A stretch of 64,000 nt of DNA from Candidatus Peregrinibacteria bacterium (GCA_016186205.1 JACPMA010000006.1:34039-98038); one strand, 5' to 3'. Shown: positions 25,486-34,742, counted from the stretch's first letter. Notes: generated by a model not told the origin, from the sequence alone. Numbers and translations: made by a program.

Positions 25486-28073
25486 GGGTTTTTAGACTTT
25501 GGATGCGATTTAACATTGGAATTTAGACCTTTATCGTTTTTCTCTTCCTCATTTTTCTTTTGGCTCTCGCTCCAGCGCTTAATTTTATCCTCAACCATTT
25601 CGCGCTTTGCAGAATACCGCTCGCGGCAAAATTTCAAAATTTTCTCGCGGCGGCCTTCTTCCAATTCGAATTGCGGCGCGCGGAAAGTCGTCATGGAAAA
25701 TACCGGCGTCGGCATACCGTCGATCAAAAGCCGAATGTACGTATTTCCCACTTGAAGCGCCACAAGATCCGCAACCATTGTTTCATCACCGCCATACTGG
25801 CCCGCAATCGGCTCGGCATCATCAAAACCAACCTGAAAAGAAACAAGCGTTCCGACGTTTCCAAAAACGGCATATCGAACTTCTTCCGGCATCTGCTCAA
25901 TATATTGATTCGCCATTGTGAGATTAAGTTTATATTTGCGAGCCTCGGAAAGAATGGTCGCAAACGATTCAGTGGCAAAATTCTGGAATTCATCCACATA
26001 AAGATAAAAATCCACGCGGTCCTTTTCAGGAATATTCGCACGGCTCATGGCATCAAGCTGAAATTTCGTGATAATCATGGCTCCCAGAAGCGAAGAAGTA
26101 TCCTCGCCCATCTTCCCTTTTGAAAGATTCACAATCACGATCTTTTTGTTATCCATGGCAAAACGGAGGTTGACCGAACTCTTCGGCTGGCCAACGATAT
26201 TGCGGATAATCGGGCTTGATAAAAACTGGCCAACCTTGTTTAAGATCGGCGAAATAGCTTCAGAACGCATGCGCGGCTCCATGCGCTCAAACTCATTCAC
26301 CCAAAAACTCTTCACAACTGGATCTTCAATTTTCTTAACGACGCGGTGCCTAAACTCCGCATCTTGGAGAATGCGCGTGATGCCGAGCATAGTCGTATTC
26401 GGATATTCTAAAAGCCCGAGAATGGTGTTTCGCAAAATATGCTCAAGCCGCGGACCCCAGCTTTCAGCGTAAATTTTCTTAAAAATCCCGACGAGGCCGG
26501 ATGCAACAATCGTATTGTATGACGGATCGATATTCTCAAGCATATTGAATGCAACAGGATAATCTCGGTCCGAAGGATCAAATAAAATTACGTCGTTCGT
26601 GCGGTTCGACGGCACAAAATCAAGCACGCGCTCCGCAAGATCGCCGTGTGGATCAACCACTGCAACGCCCTTTCCGCTGCGGATGTCGGAAAAAATCATG
26701 TTTTCAAGGAGTGTGGATTTGCCCATGCCGGTTTTTCCAATGACATAAATATGCCTGCGGCGGTCATTCGTTTTAATGCCGAATTCTTGAGAGCTGCCGC
26801 GGAAATTCGTTTTACCGAGAAGCGTAAAACCCTCGTCGGCGCCAACCGTAGCCGGATTTGGCAAATCCGAAGGCGGTTCGAGTTTTTTAGAACGCACCCA
26901 CGCAATATTCGGCGTCGCAACGTTCATGTGCGGGAGATGGTATAAAGTTGCCATCTCTTCATTATTGAGCACCACCTCGCCGGTATCTCGGCGCTGCTCG
27001 AATTTTTTCGCCACCAAAATACCTTCCTCAATCCCGTGCATATGAAATCCATTAAGATGCGGAATACTAAACTGCTTGAATGAACCGGCAATTTCGCGCA
27101 CTTTCACGGCGGAAGTTTCCGGATCATATTTTTGAGGAATATATACGACGCGAATCGTCGCCTCAAAAAGAAGTTTGGAAATTTTATCCATGGCCGCGTC
27201 GATATCGGTTTCGCGCTCATGGCGGCTCGACATCTCCTCTCGCAGGTCGTCGCCTTCGCTGCCAGTGTCGCCTGCGAGACTCAAGGAAAAATGCTTTATG
27301 CCAGAGGTAATACCTTGGAACCAAAAGAAAAGATAGAGAGGGAAGAAAAATAATTTCAGCTTCCAATTGCGGACAATGAACATTCGAATGTAGGTTTTTT
27401 TGAGGGTTTCGATATTTCCAAAAATTCCTTTTGAAACAATACGAAGGCACTTTAAATAAACGATGCGCCATTTCATATCGAGCGGCCGAAGGATAATTTG
27501 AATCCAGGCATTATCATCGGAATGTTGAAGCTTTGACAGCGAAGCGGTGATTCCGGCAATCGGATCAACCGGAACGCGCGTAAGCTTATCTTCAAACTGG
27601 GGATAGCGCTTAATCGGATAAATTGCGGGATCCTCAAAACCGATCTCTGCACCGGCCGCATATTGAGATGACGGCGTGAGGCCGGCATAATCCTCCACTT
27701 CCTCAATTTCGGCATTCGGATACTGGGCGTAAATCTGACCTTCGATAAGATTTCGCAGCTTCGATGGAAACCATACGAAGAATTTAATCTGCCGTTTGGT
27801 GTGGGCGATTTCAAAACTCACTTTGTCCTGCCGTTTGCCGCGGAGAAGATCCCACCATGAAAGTTTGTGAAAAAAACCGTGAAGGGTTGCAAAAATCTGT
27901 TCCGCAACCATGGGGCCAGTTTCATTCATCTTGGATACACGAATCGCCAGCACCGTATGCTTCTGCTTGCGTTCGCGCTTCATCCGCTCCCATCTCAAAA
28001 ACCCGGAAAAAAGAAAAACAACGGCAATGTATCCAATAATAATGAGGACGACCAAAAACAGTGTTTCATTCAT
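25482..28073 (-). CDS. TraG/VirD4-like membrane ATPase A (863 aa)
   Basis: Large ATPase of the VirD4/TraG/HerA type that is usually annotated as a type IV secretion DNA-binding protein. One membrane helix at the N-terminus (LFLVVLIIIGYIAVVFLF), a domain of about 400 residues of unknown role with a further hydrophobic stretch, then Walker A GKTGMGKST (about residues 444-452), VVDPHGDLAERVL, and Walker B FYLYVDEFQNF with the conserved ILSEARKYKLNL. The C-terminus is charged. It is paralogous over its whole length to the ATPase at 31441. No other conjugation genes (VirB4-type apparatus, relaxase) are in the window. Confidence 0.88.
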   Translation of the reverse strand: MNETLFLVVLIIIGYIAVVFLFSGFLRWERMKRERKQKHTVLAIRVSKMNETGPMVAEQIFATLHGFFHKLSWWDLLRGKRQDKVSFEIAHTKRQIKFFVWFPSKLRNLIEGQIYAQYPNAEIEEVEDYAGLTPSSQYAAGAEIGFEDPAIYPIKRYPQFEDKLTRVPVDPIAGITASLSKLQHSDDNAWIQIILRPLDMKWRIVYLKCLRIVSKGIFGNIETLKKTYIRMFIVRNWKLKLFFFPLYLFFWFQGITSGIKHFSLSLAGDTGSEGDDLREEMSSRHERETDIDAAMDKISKLLFEATIRVVYIPQKYDPETSAVKVREIAGSFKQFSIPHLNGFHMHGIEEGILVAKKFEQRRDTGEVVLNNEEMATLYHLPHMNVATPNIAWVRSKKLEPPSDLPNPATVGADEGFTLLGKTNFRGSSQEFGIKTNDRRRHIYVIGKTGMGKSTLLENMIFSDIRSGKGVAVVDPHGDLAERVLDFVPSNRTNDVILFDPSDRDYPVAFNMLENIDPSYNTIVASGLVGIFKKIYAESWGPRLEHILRNTILGLLEYPNTTMLGITRILQDAEFRHRVVKKIEDPVVKSFWVNEFERMEPRMRSEAISPILNKVGQFLSSPIIRNIVGQPKSSVNLRFAMDNKKIVIVNLSKGKMGEDTSSLLGAMIITKFQLDAMSRANIPEKDRVDFYLYVDEFQNFATESFATILSEARKYKLNLTMANQYIEQMPEEVRYAVFGNVGTLVSFQVGFDDAEPIAGQYGGDETMVADLVALQVGNTYIRLLIDGMPTPVFSMTTFRAPQFELEEGRREKILKFCRERYSAKREMVEDKIKRWSESQKKNEEEKNDKGLNSNVKSHPKSKNP

Positions 28074-28086
28074 ACGGCTTCCTAGA

Positions 28087-28094
28087 TATTATAG
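28087..28094. promoter_or_regulatory. Overlapping bidirectional -10 boxes
   Basis: ATATTATA reads TATTAT on the plus strand (9 nt before the CDP-alcohol transferase ATG at 28102) and TATAAT on the minus strand (about 14 nt before the ATPase ATG at 28073, which also has AGGAAG). One 28-bp gap serves both directions. Confidence 0.6.
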
Positions 28095-28101
28095 CATTAC
28101 G

Positions 28102-28617
28102 ATGAATAAATTCCGCTGGCTGCCGAATGCGATCTCTGTTGCACGGCTTATTGCCCTAATTCCTTATGGATGGATTTTTCTAAATCACGGCGATCGCCGC
28201 ATCCTCCTCGGGATTGCCCTCTTCATTATTTTAAGCGATTGGCTCGACGGATTCCTTGCAAGAAAACTCCATTACGAGTCGAAAATCGGCGAGGTGCTGG
28301 ATGCGCTCGGCGATGGAATTTTCTTCATCGCATCGTGGATTTTTTTCTATTTGGAAAACAGTTATTCCTTATTCATCCTCGTGCTGATACTTATTCCGCG
28401 CCTTGCTCTTACATGCTCCATTGTGGTTAACCGCCTCATATTCGGGAAATGGAATACAAAACATTATGTTGGCGGAAAAGTAGCGGCAGTATTTTATTTT
28501 CTTCTCATTGTATGGCTAATTCTTAAACTCCCATTTCAAAATGTTGCACTCCTCGCTACGATCATCATAGGTTACGCCGGAAGCCTATGGTCTGAATTTG
28601 AACGCTATCAATCATGA
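28102..28617 (+). CDS. CDP-alcohol phosphatidyltransferase (PgsA-like)
   Basis: Integral membrane enzyme that replaces CMP of a CDP-activated lipid with a polyol or polyol phosphate. The catalytic signature D-G-x2-A-R-x8-G-x3-D-x3-D is intact (DGFLAR ... G ... D ... D, residues about 48-70). About four to five membrane segments. 171 aa, close to PgsA. The frame runs 64 codons further upstream, across the divergent gene, but the ATG at 28102 matches the family N-terminus (LPNAISVARLIALI). Overlaps the CarS-like gene by 4 bp (ATGA). Confidence 0.93.
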   Translation: MNKFRWLPNAISVARLIALIPYGWIFLNHGDRRILLGIALFIILSDWLDGFLARKLHYESKIGEVLDALGDGIFFIASWIFFYLENSYSLFILVLILIPRLALTCSIVVNRLIFGKWNTKHYVGGKVAAVFYFLLIVWLILKLPFQNVALLATIIIGYAGSLWSEFERYQS

Positions 28618-29153
28618 AAATCATCCTCCAATCCATCTACTTTATGCTCCCGGCGTATCTCGCCAATATGATGCCGGTGTTTTTGAAAAAGGTTCCGATT
28701 CTGAATTATCCTCTTGATCACGGACGAACGTGGTTCGGCAAAAGAATATTTGGCGCTCATAAAACATATCGCGGATTTTTGAGCGGAATTTTTGCAGGAA
28801 TTATTGTTGCGCTTGCTCAAAAATTTCTTTACCAATTCATGCCGCAATTTACGCTTTTCCCTTACGACAATTTTTCGTATGCCACGACTGCCATCGTCGG
28901 TTTATGCTTCGGCGGTGGGATTCTTTTGGGCGATCTCATAAAAAGTTTTTTCAAACGGCGCTTTGGCATCTCTGACGGCGGCAGATGGCTCCCTTTTGAT
29001 CAGCTCGATTTTCTCGGCGCGCTGCTTTTAGTCGGCATTTTCTTTATTCCTTCTCTTCAATATACCATTGCCATATTCATTATAAGTCCCGCCCTAATGA
29101 TAATCACCGATATCTTCGGATATCGCTTGGGGATGAGGGATGTATGGTGGTAA
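28614..29153 (+). CDS. CDP-archaeol synthase-like protein (CarS family)
   Basis: Resembles CarS, the archaeal membrane enzyme that activates unsaturated archaetidic acid with CTP. Seen: LPAYLANMMPVF, PLDHGRTWFGKRIFGAHKTYRG, LLGDLIKSFFKRR and LPFDQLDF, all conserved CarS blocks, with about five membrane segments in 179 aa. Its position between a CDP-alcohol transferase and a phosphatase-like gene fits making or modifying a CDP-lipid. Whether the substrate is phosphatidic acid or an isoprenoid lipid cannot be told; bacterial homologues are usually named from the archaeal enzyme. Confidence 0.85.
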   Translation: MKIILQSIYFMLPAYLANMMPVFLKKVPILNYPLDHGRTWFGKRIFGAHKTYRGFLSGIFAGIIVALAQKFLYQFMPQFTLFPYDNFSYATTAIVGLCFGGGILLGDLIKSFFKRRFGISDGGRWLPFDQLDFLGALLLVGIFFIPSLQYTIAIFIISPALMIITDIFGYRLGMRDVWW

Positions 29154-29155
29154 TT

Positions 29156-29866
29156 ATGAAATCGTTTAAAATTCTTCTCTTTAATATAAGCTACTGTCTT
29201 GGGTTCGACGGTTCTATTTGGCAATACGTTCTTCATTTCTATCGCTATTTTTTCTGTTCAAAGAAAATTCAACGCCGCGTTTTAAATGAACTCGCTCTCC
29301 TCATGAAAAAAACCAATCCGGACCTTTGTTGTCTCATTGAGATTGAAAGCCACCAACTCGAGAAACATGGCTACTCTTTCTATGACGCAGCGACGAAGTA
29401 TGGTAAAAAAAGTATCCTTCCTCTCATCCCCTTCTTTAAGGGCAAATGCAACGGTTTTCTTTCAAAGAAAAATATACCTTTTCAAAAACACTACCTTACC
29501 CGAGGCGGGAAAAAACTCGTATATGAACTGTTCCTGCCAGGCAATCTATCTGTTTTTCTCGTCCACCTCTCGCTTTCTTCAAAAATGCGAAAAAAACAGT
29601 TTGAAGAACTCGGACACTTCGTTCACAATAAAAAAGTAATCATCTGTGGAGATTTCAATATCTGGAAAGGAATACGGGAACTTGATGATTTTCTCCGAAT
29701 GCATGATTTGAAAATGATGGGATATCCGACATTTCCCGCTCATCGACCTAAGAAAATTTTAGACGTATTTGTTTACTCTCGTAATCTCGACGTAAAAAAA
29801 ATAACGGTCTTCAAAGAAGTGAAAATTTCTGATCACCTTCCCGTACTCCTCAAAATCAGCCTATGA
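29156..29866 (+). CDS. Endonuclease/exonuclease/phosphatase (EEP) family protein
   Basis: Metal-dependent phosphodiesterase fold. Key elements are visible: ILLFNI (strand 1 with Asn), CLIEIES (Glu ligand), VFLVHLSL (His), ICGDFNIWKG (catalytic D, N) and ISDHLPVLL (D, H). About 236 aa from ATG 29156, which I prefer to 29144 because MKSFKILLFN is the usual family start. Members include nucleases, inositol-phosphate phosphatases and sphingomyelinase-like lipases. The neighbours make a lipid-related substrate more likely than DNA, but this is inference. Overlaps the next gene by ATGA. Confidence 0.87.
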   Translation: MKSFKILLFNISYCLGFDGSIWQYVLHFYRYFFCSKKIQRRVLNELALLMKKTNPDLCCLIEIESHQLEKHGYSFYDAATKYGKKSILPLIPFFKGKCNGFLSKKNIPFQKHYLTRGGKKLVYELFLPGNLSVFLVHLSLSSKMRKKQFEELGHFVHNKKVIICGDFNIWKGIRELDDFLRMHDLKMMGYPTFPAHRPKKILDVFVYSRNLDVKKITVFKEVKISDHLPVLLKISL

Positions 29867-30018
29867 AAAAGAAACGCACCTTATCACATACGCCACGCCG
29901 CGCCGAACACTCACGAAAAGTGCACTTTTCGCTTGCTATGCGTGAGAAAGTTTCGGAAAACTGGGTGGCGCTACGAAAAGAATTGCGTGGAAAGAAAAAA
30001 ACAAAAAGAAGAAGATAG
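29863..30018 (+). CDS. 51-residue highly basic protein
   Basis: Starts with an ATGA overlap on the EEP stop codon and ends TAG at 30016-30018, so it looks translationally coupled as the last gene of the four-gene lipid-type operon. 20 of the 51 residues are Lys or Arg, in clusters at both ends (MKKKR..., ...GKKKTKRRR). A role in binding nucleic acid or acidic lipid head groups would fit the charge, but I recognise no family. Confidence 0.6.
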   Translation: MKKKRTLSHTPRRAEHSRKVHFSLAMREKVSENWVALRKELRGKKKTKRRR

Positions 30019-30189
30019 GCAGGCGGCTCGGCCTATTTGATAAACGCCCATTTTTAAAAATATATTTCCCATATATCTTCCATATATAAAGTATTCCACC
30101 GAAATATAACTGGGATATAGATGAGATATATATTTTAAAACTGGTCGAAAAAAGGGATCGAGGACAAAGATCAAAGATCGGCCAAAAGC

Positions 30190-31263
30190 TTATCCAAGGA
30201 TCTCCCTTATATACCGTTGAATCTTCGTCCAATTTCCGTTGCGCGGAAGCAGAATGTATTGACCTCCGATATTTGCCGAAGAATAAAGAAAATTTTCCGT
30301 GGAAATCACGTTTCCGCTAGCGACCGAAAAACTCCGAAGCGACTGCGCGTACGAAATAATTTCGTCGAGAGAAAGATCGGTTTCCATGGAATTCGCTAGC
30401 GCGCTGAAAAGATTTTTCAAAGCGCCTGCATTGCTTAAAAAATCAAAATTCAAAACTCGTTCCTGAACAGCAGTTAAAATCTGCTGCTGCCGTTTTGCGC
30501 GGTCAAAATCCGACGTCGAATGCCGGCTGCGCGCATATTGCAAAGCTTCTGCGCCGCTCAAATGGTGGGACCCCGCATCGATACTATAAACTGTGTACCC
30601 GCCAATTTCATTCGGATAGAGCGGATCATAAATTGTTCTCTCTACATTCACGTCAATTCCTCCAAGCGCATCAATAATGGCCTCAAAAGCTTCAAAATTA
30701 AGCACGACCGTATGATGAAGAGGAATACTGCTCACATACTCGACTTTTTGCCGCAGCATTTCAGGACCGTAAAGACTCAAATATTCATTGATTTTTCTTC
30801 CATTTACCACCAAATCGCGCGGCAGAGAAATGAGCGTTATTTTTTGCGCAGCCATATTTACCGCAGCTATCATAATCGTATCGGCAAGCTTTTTGTGCTG
30901 TCCGACCACGAGAAAATTCGTAGTCCCGGGAAGATCCGGCAAAATTTTCGGGCGAGGAACTTTTAAAATTTCTTCAGCGACAGATGGTGTGAAAACCGCT
31001 GGAGCAGCTTCCACATCAAATTCGCTTGTCGTATTTTTGAGCAAATCCAGCTGGGTCTTCGCCTCCAGCAATTTTTCATAGAGAATCCGATTTTCCTCTT
31101 TTGCCTGGCCGACTTCTTCAATCAAAGCATTCGCTTGCAGCGCTTGTAAATCCACTTTTTTCTCAACAGCCAAACTTCCGCGCACAAACTGAAAAAAGAA
31201 CGCCCCGGCAACGGCGATGAGAATGAAAAGAAGACAGTCGATGAAAATATGTTTCTTTACCAT
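30190..31263 (-). CDS. LytR-CpsA-Psr (LCP) family protein
   Basis: Membrane-anchored phosphotransferase family that attaches glycopolymers to the cell wall. One N-terminal membrane helix, a coiled-coil linker (LQALQANALIEEVGQAKEENRILYEKLLEAK), then the LCP domain: TDTIMIAAVN-like ADTIMIAAVN, SLPRDLVV, INEYLSLYG, VVLNFEAFEAIIDALGGIDV, HHLSGAEALQYARSRHSTSDFDRAKRQQQIL. The pyrophosphate-binding Arg residues are present. About 357 aa from Met4 (31263). It fits functionally with the TagA-like glycosyltransferase at 8713. The gene starts just beside a MITE-like element. Confidence 0.93.
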   Translation of the reverse strand: MVKKHIFIDCLLFILIAVAGAFFFQFVRGSLAVEKKVDLQALQANALIEEVGQAKEENRILYEKLLEAKTQLDLLKNTTSEFDVEAAPAVFTPSVAEEILKVPRPKILPDLPGTTNFLVVGQHKKLADTIMIAAVNMAAQKITLISLPRDLVVNGRKINEYLSLYGPEMLRQKVEYVSSIPLHHTVVLNFEAFEAIIDALGGIDVNVERTIYDPLYPNEIGGYTVYSIDAGSHHLSGAEALQYARSRHSTSDFDRAKRQQQILTAVQERVLNFDFLSNAGALKNLFSALANSMETDLSLDEIISYAQSLRSFSVASGNVISTENFLYSSANIGGQYILLPRNGNWTKIQRYIREILG

Positions 31264-31278
31264 AATATTCAAACTTCA

Positions 31279-31443
31279 TAGGACGGCTCTGTCTGCTATC
31301 CGGAGGAAGCTCTCGAGCCGCGCGCAGCGGGGTAAGTTAGGGTTGGTCGCGCGGCGAGAGCGCAGCGAGGCCCAGAGATGTATGTTGATTTAAGTTTGCC
31401 GCGGGCCGAAGCGGTTCCGAAGGAGAGCAGCGGAGCCGTCCTA
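31279..31443. repeat. 165-bp MITE-like element supplying the stop codon of the next gene
   Basis: Perfect 11-bp terminal inverted repeats (TAGGACGGCTC at 31279-31289; complement at 31433-31443), extending imperfectly to about 20 bp. GC-rich, no coding capacity. The right terminus contains the TAG stop of the ATPase gene at 31441. Confidence 0.75.
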
Positions 31444-34008
31444 TTTCCCCACATCAATCCCAATCCTCGCCTCGATTTCCTGATCCACAAACTCTCTCTT
31501 CCTTCCGTACTTCATGCGCGAATACTGTTTCAAAATTTCGGCGATCTTCGGATTTTTCCCTTCTTCGGTCCAAATCGTCTCCAAAGAAAACGGACGCGTG
31601 GTGGAATTATTAATATTCAATTTGATGTAGGCTTTGTAATTCGCGATGCCGATGACGTCTTGCTCTGTCAAAAGCGGCGCGTATTCCTTTGCCATATATT
31701 CCGCATCTTCCGCACCGATTTTAAACGATTGCATGGTCCCGACGTTACCGAACACGGCGTCGCGTATCTGCGAACTCGTACTCCCGAATTTCGTCACGAC
31801 GAGCTGATTGATGTACTGATGCGCCATGATAAGCGCCAAATGATATTTTCTCGCCTCGGACAAAATTGAACAAAAACTGTCGGTCGCAAAATTTTGGAAC
31901 TCATCAACATAAAGATAAAAATCTTTCCGCTGACTTTCCGGAATATCCACGCGTCCCATGGCCGCCATTTGCAGACGCGCCACAATCACCAGACCAAGAA
32001 GCTGCGTGTTTAAATCGCCGATCGCGCCCTTTGAAAGCTTGATGAGCAAAATTTTCCCGCTGTCCATTATTTCCCGGAAATCAAATGCGGATCGCGTCTG
32101 GCCGATGGTATTGCGCATAATCGTATTCGTGATGAACGGACCGAATTTCGCGGAAAAATACGGAATCATTTCCTGACGTTCGCGCTCGCCCGTCGAAGCA
32201 TACTCATGCTCCCAAAACGACCGCACTACCGGATTTTTGACCTTCGTGACTTTATACTTCATAAAATCGTCGTCCACGAAAATCCGCGGCACATCGATCA
32301 AGGTCGCGCCTTCTTCTTCCTCCTCCACTAATGTGAGGCACGCATTTCTGAAATAATGCTGAATGCGCGGACCGAAAATTTCATCGCCGAACAATTTCAA
32401 AAATATTTCCGTGGCCTGCGAAGAAGCCATATCGCGCTGCTCCGGCGTCTTCGCTTCCAAAATATTAAGTCCCATTGGCCGTTCCTGATCCGACGGATCA
32501 AAAATAACAACATCGCGTGCGCGTTCCTTTGGAACATATTCAAGAATATCTTCAATAAGATCGCCGTGCGGATCAATCACGCATAAACCTTCTCCGTTGC
32601 GAATATCCTGCCGCGCCATCCAGCCCAAAAACACGGATTTCCCGGTACCGGTTTGTCCGATGACATAGTGATGGCGCATACGATCTTTTCGAAGAATTCT
32701 GACTTCCCGCTTCACGCCCCTAAATGCGTTATGCCCAAGAAGCAAACCTTCGGTCGGCAAATCCATCGGCGCTGAAAGAACCTTATACTGAAGCCATTTA
32801 ATGATCGGCGTGTAATTGTAGCGGCTGCTCGGAAAATGAAAAAACGACGCAAGCTCTTCCGGCACGAGAATCGATTTTTTTTCTCCAAATTGAAAAACGC
32901 GGTGTTTCATATTGTGTATCATCCACGGACTGTTCAAAAAATGAATCGGAATAATGCGCCGCGTCTGGAAAAAATTCATGCTCGGATCTTTGAATAAATT
33001 AAGCGATACGATGCAATCGCTCATAATTTCCACGGCGCGCCGCCGAGTTTTTGCCGAACTCATAAGCCGAATCGTCGTGTCGAATCCATCCTGCTGCGAC
33101 TTTGTTCCAACCTGCTTGGCGATTTCTTCCTTCGTTTGAAGCATGCGGATGTATGGATCGCCTTGACTCGCCCCTGGCGCATTCGTAGTCTCTTTTGCCC
33201 GATCATATCCAAAGAGCATCATTGTGAGAAAAGTATGTATGTGCCCGATGATCGGAATTTTCGAAAGAAAACTTTTGTTTTCTTTTCCTTTCATCATGGT
33301 TGTACCGGCTTCTTCGGCTTTTTTACGCCACTTCCCGCTCTTTGGCCGAATCATGAGTTGAATCACGGCCGTTTCATCTCCAGCCAGCTTTGAAAGCACG
33401 TTCGTCATGCTGTTTAAGGGATCATTCTCAATGGTTTTGAATGTTTTTATCGGAAACCAAAACGGCCGTTTCTCATAGGCATAATACGCAACGGCGCTAT
33501 TCCCCGGCTTATTCAATTCATAAGGCTCGATAAGTTGAATATCCGCGTCAGAGTAATACGACGTGATCTGCTTTTCCACAATGCTCTGATACTCCTTCGG
33601 AACCGCTACGACAAAACTCACGCTCTTTTCTTTTGCCACAATTTCAAATGAAACAATATGATGGCGAAATAAAGATCTGCGGATGATATTCGCCACGGAA
33701 AGCTCGCGAATTTCATAAAGACTGCGGTAGAGCTGCTCCATAATCGCAATGCGTTCGCGAAAATCTTTCTCAACTTCCTTCTCCTTGTCCTTCGGCGAAT
33801 CCTCGCGCGGAAGCGTAATCTGCATATAGATAAGGCTCTTTTCAGTAATAAATCGATGATAGAGATATCGGAAAATCGCCAATAAGAGCTTCCAGCCTAT
33901 AAAAACCGCTATAATTCCGCCGAGTATTTCAAGCGGATGCGCTTCAATAAATTTCCAAAGCGCATTCCAGTCAAAAGTCGTCCAAAATTCTTTTGTAAAA
34001 ATTTTCAT
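31441..34008 (-). CDS. TraG/VirD4-like membrane ATPase B (about 855 aa)
   Basis: Paralogue of the ATPase at 25482 with the same layout: N-terminal membrane segment (EILGGIIAVFIGWKLLLAIF), a long domain of unknown role, Walker A GQTGTGKS (about residue 449), VIDPHGDLIEDIL, DVVIFDPSDQERP and Walker B FYLYVDEFQNF followed by ILSEARKYHLAL. The frame opens at 34071, but a TAAAAT only 3 nt before that ATG makes Met 34008 (MKIFTKEFW) a better start. The stop codon lies inside the repeat at 31279-31443. Two such ATPases close together suggest a paired or hetero-oligomeric machine. Confidence 0.87.
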   Translation of the reverse strand: MKIFTKEFWTTFDWNALWKFIEAHPLEILGGIIAVFIGWKLLLAIFRYLYHRFITEKSLIYMQITLPREDSPKDKEKEVEKDFRERIAIMEQLYRSLYEIRELSVANIIRRSLFRHHIVSFEIVAKEKSVSFVVAVPKEYQSIVEKQITSYYSDADIQLIEPYELNKPGNSAVAYYAYEKRPFWFPIKTFKTIENDPLNSMTNVLSKLAGDETAVIQLMIRPKSGKWRKKAEEAGTTMMKGKENKSFLSKIPIIGHIHTFLTMMLFGYDRAKETTNAPGASQGDPYIRMLQTKEEIAKQVGTKSQQDGFDTTIRLMSSAKTRRRAVEIMSDCIVSLNLFKDPSMNFFQTRRIIPIHFLNSPWMIHNMKHRVFQFGEKKSILVPEELASFFHFPSSRYNYTPIIKWLQYKVLSAPMDLPTEGLLLGHNAFRGVKREVRILRKDRMRHHYVIGQTGTGKSVFLGWMARQDIRNGEGLCVIDPHGDLIEDILEYVPKERARDVVIFDPSDQERPMGLNILEAKTPEQRDMASSQATEIFLKLFGDEIFGPRIQHYFRNACLTLVEEEEEGATLIDVPRIFVDDDFMKYKVTKVKNPVVRSFWEHEYASTGERERQEMIPYFSAKFGPFITNTIMRNTIGQTRSAFDFREIMDSGKILLIKLSKGAIGDLNTQLLGLVIVARLQMAAMGRVDIPESQRKDFYLYVDEFQNFATDSFCSILSEARKYHLALIMAHQYINQLVVTKFGSTSSQIRDAVFGNVGTMQSFKIGAEDAEYMAKEYAPLLTEQDVIGIANYKAYIKLNINNSTTRPFSLETIWTEEGKNPKIAEILKQYSRMKYGRKREFVDQEIEARIGIDVGK

Positions 34009-34112
34009 GTAATTTTTGTATTGATTCAACGTATATAGATTCGTGAAGCCCTCACGGCTCCATAAATTCATATTATTTTACCAGAAAAATCGCTTTGGAT
34101 CAATTCGGGCTA

Positions 34113-34140
34113 TTGCGCAATTTATTATTTAATTTATAAT
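34113..34140 (+). promoter_or_regulatory. Promoter of the secreted-protein pair
   Basis: TTGCGC (34113-34118), 16-bp spacer, TATAAT (34135-34140); leader of about 23 nt without Shine-Dalgarno. Confidence 0.6.
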
Positions 34141-34170
34141 TAACCTCTTAACCCATAACCATTTCAATTT

Positions 34171-34683
34171 ATGAAACGATTTCTCGCACTCATAGGGCTG
34201 GGCGCACTTCTCATCTCGAATGCTGCTTATGCGCAAAACCCCCAAAACGCTGACGAAACAAATAATGTTATGACAGTAAAACAAATCTCATGGTCTGATG
34301 AAGTGGTAAATTCAGGCGAAAATAAACTGATGAATGCAAAAGTAGATTTTCATTATGAAGGAGACGCACTCGATGCAGGCTATGATTACACTTTCAGCAT
34401 TCAATGCCAAATCGTCCGAAAACGCCGAGGCGGAACAAAATACCTCTTTTATGAAATCCGCGAGTTGTATTTAGATGATCCGGAAATCGTCGGGCCGAAA
34501 GATTTCAGCAGCACCTTTACATTCACATTCACTCCGCAAGAATTTGGAGATGCAAAAAAACGAACGGTCAGCTGTAATTTTGGATACTCCAACAGCGAAC
34601 TTGTAAAAACAGTATTTGCAGAAGGCGCTGATTATGGACAGAGATTTAAAATCCGAAACAACAAATGGAAAAAATTGAAATAG
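34171..34683 (+). CDS. Secreted protein of unknown function, paralogue A (170 aa)
   Basis: Classical signal peptide with AYA-Q cleavage site (residues about 1-21). The mature part shares an evident pattern with the next gene: MT(V/I)K..W/KW, G.NKL..A.VDFHYEGD, Y.F.I.C....KRRGG.K.L, E..GPKDF...FTFTF.P.EF..AKKR...C. Two Cys in the same relative places could pair outside the cell. A beta-rich extracellular domain is likely; no function is recognised. It ends Lys-rich. Confidence 0.8.
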   Translation: MKRFLALIGLGALLISNAAYAQNPQNADETNNVMTVKQISWSDEVVNSGENKLMNAKVDFHYEGDALDAGYDYTFSIQCQIVRKRRGGTKYLFYEIRELYLDDPEIVGPKDFSSTFTFTFTPQEFGDAKKRTVSCNFGYSNSELVKTVFAEGADYGQRFKIRNNKWKKLK

Positions 34684-34742
34684 AAAAACGGTATGGCATA
34701 AAATTTTTATTATTTAATAAGCGCTCGCTACGCTCACGTACT

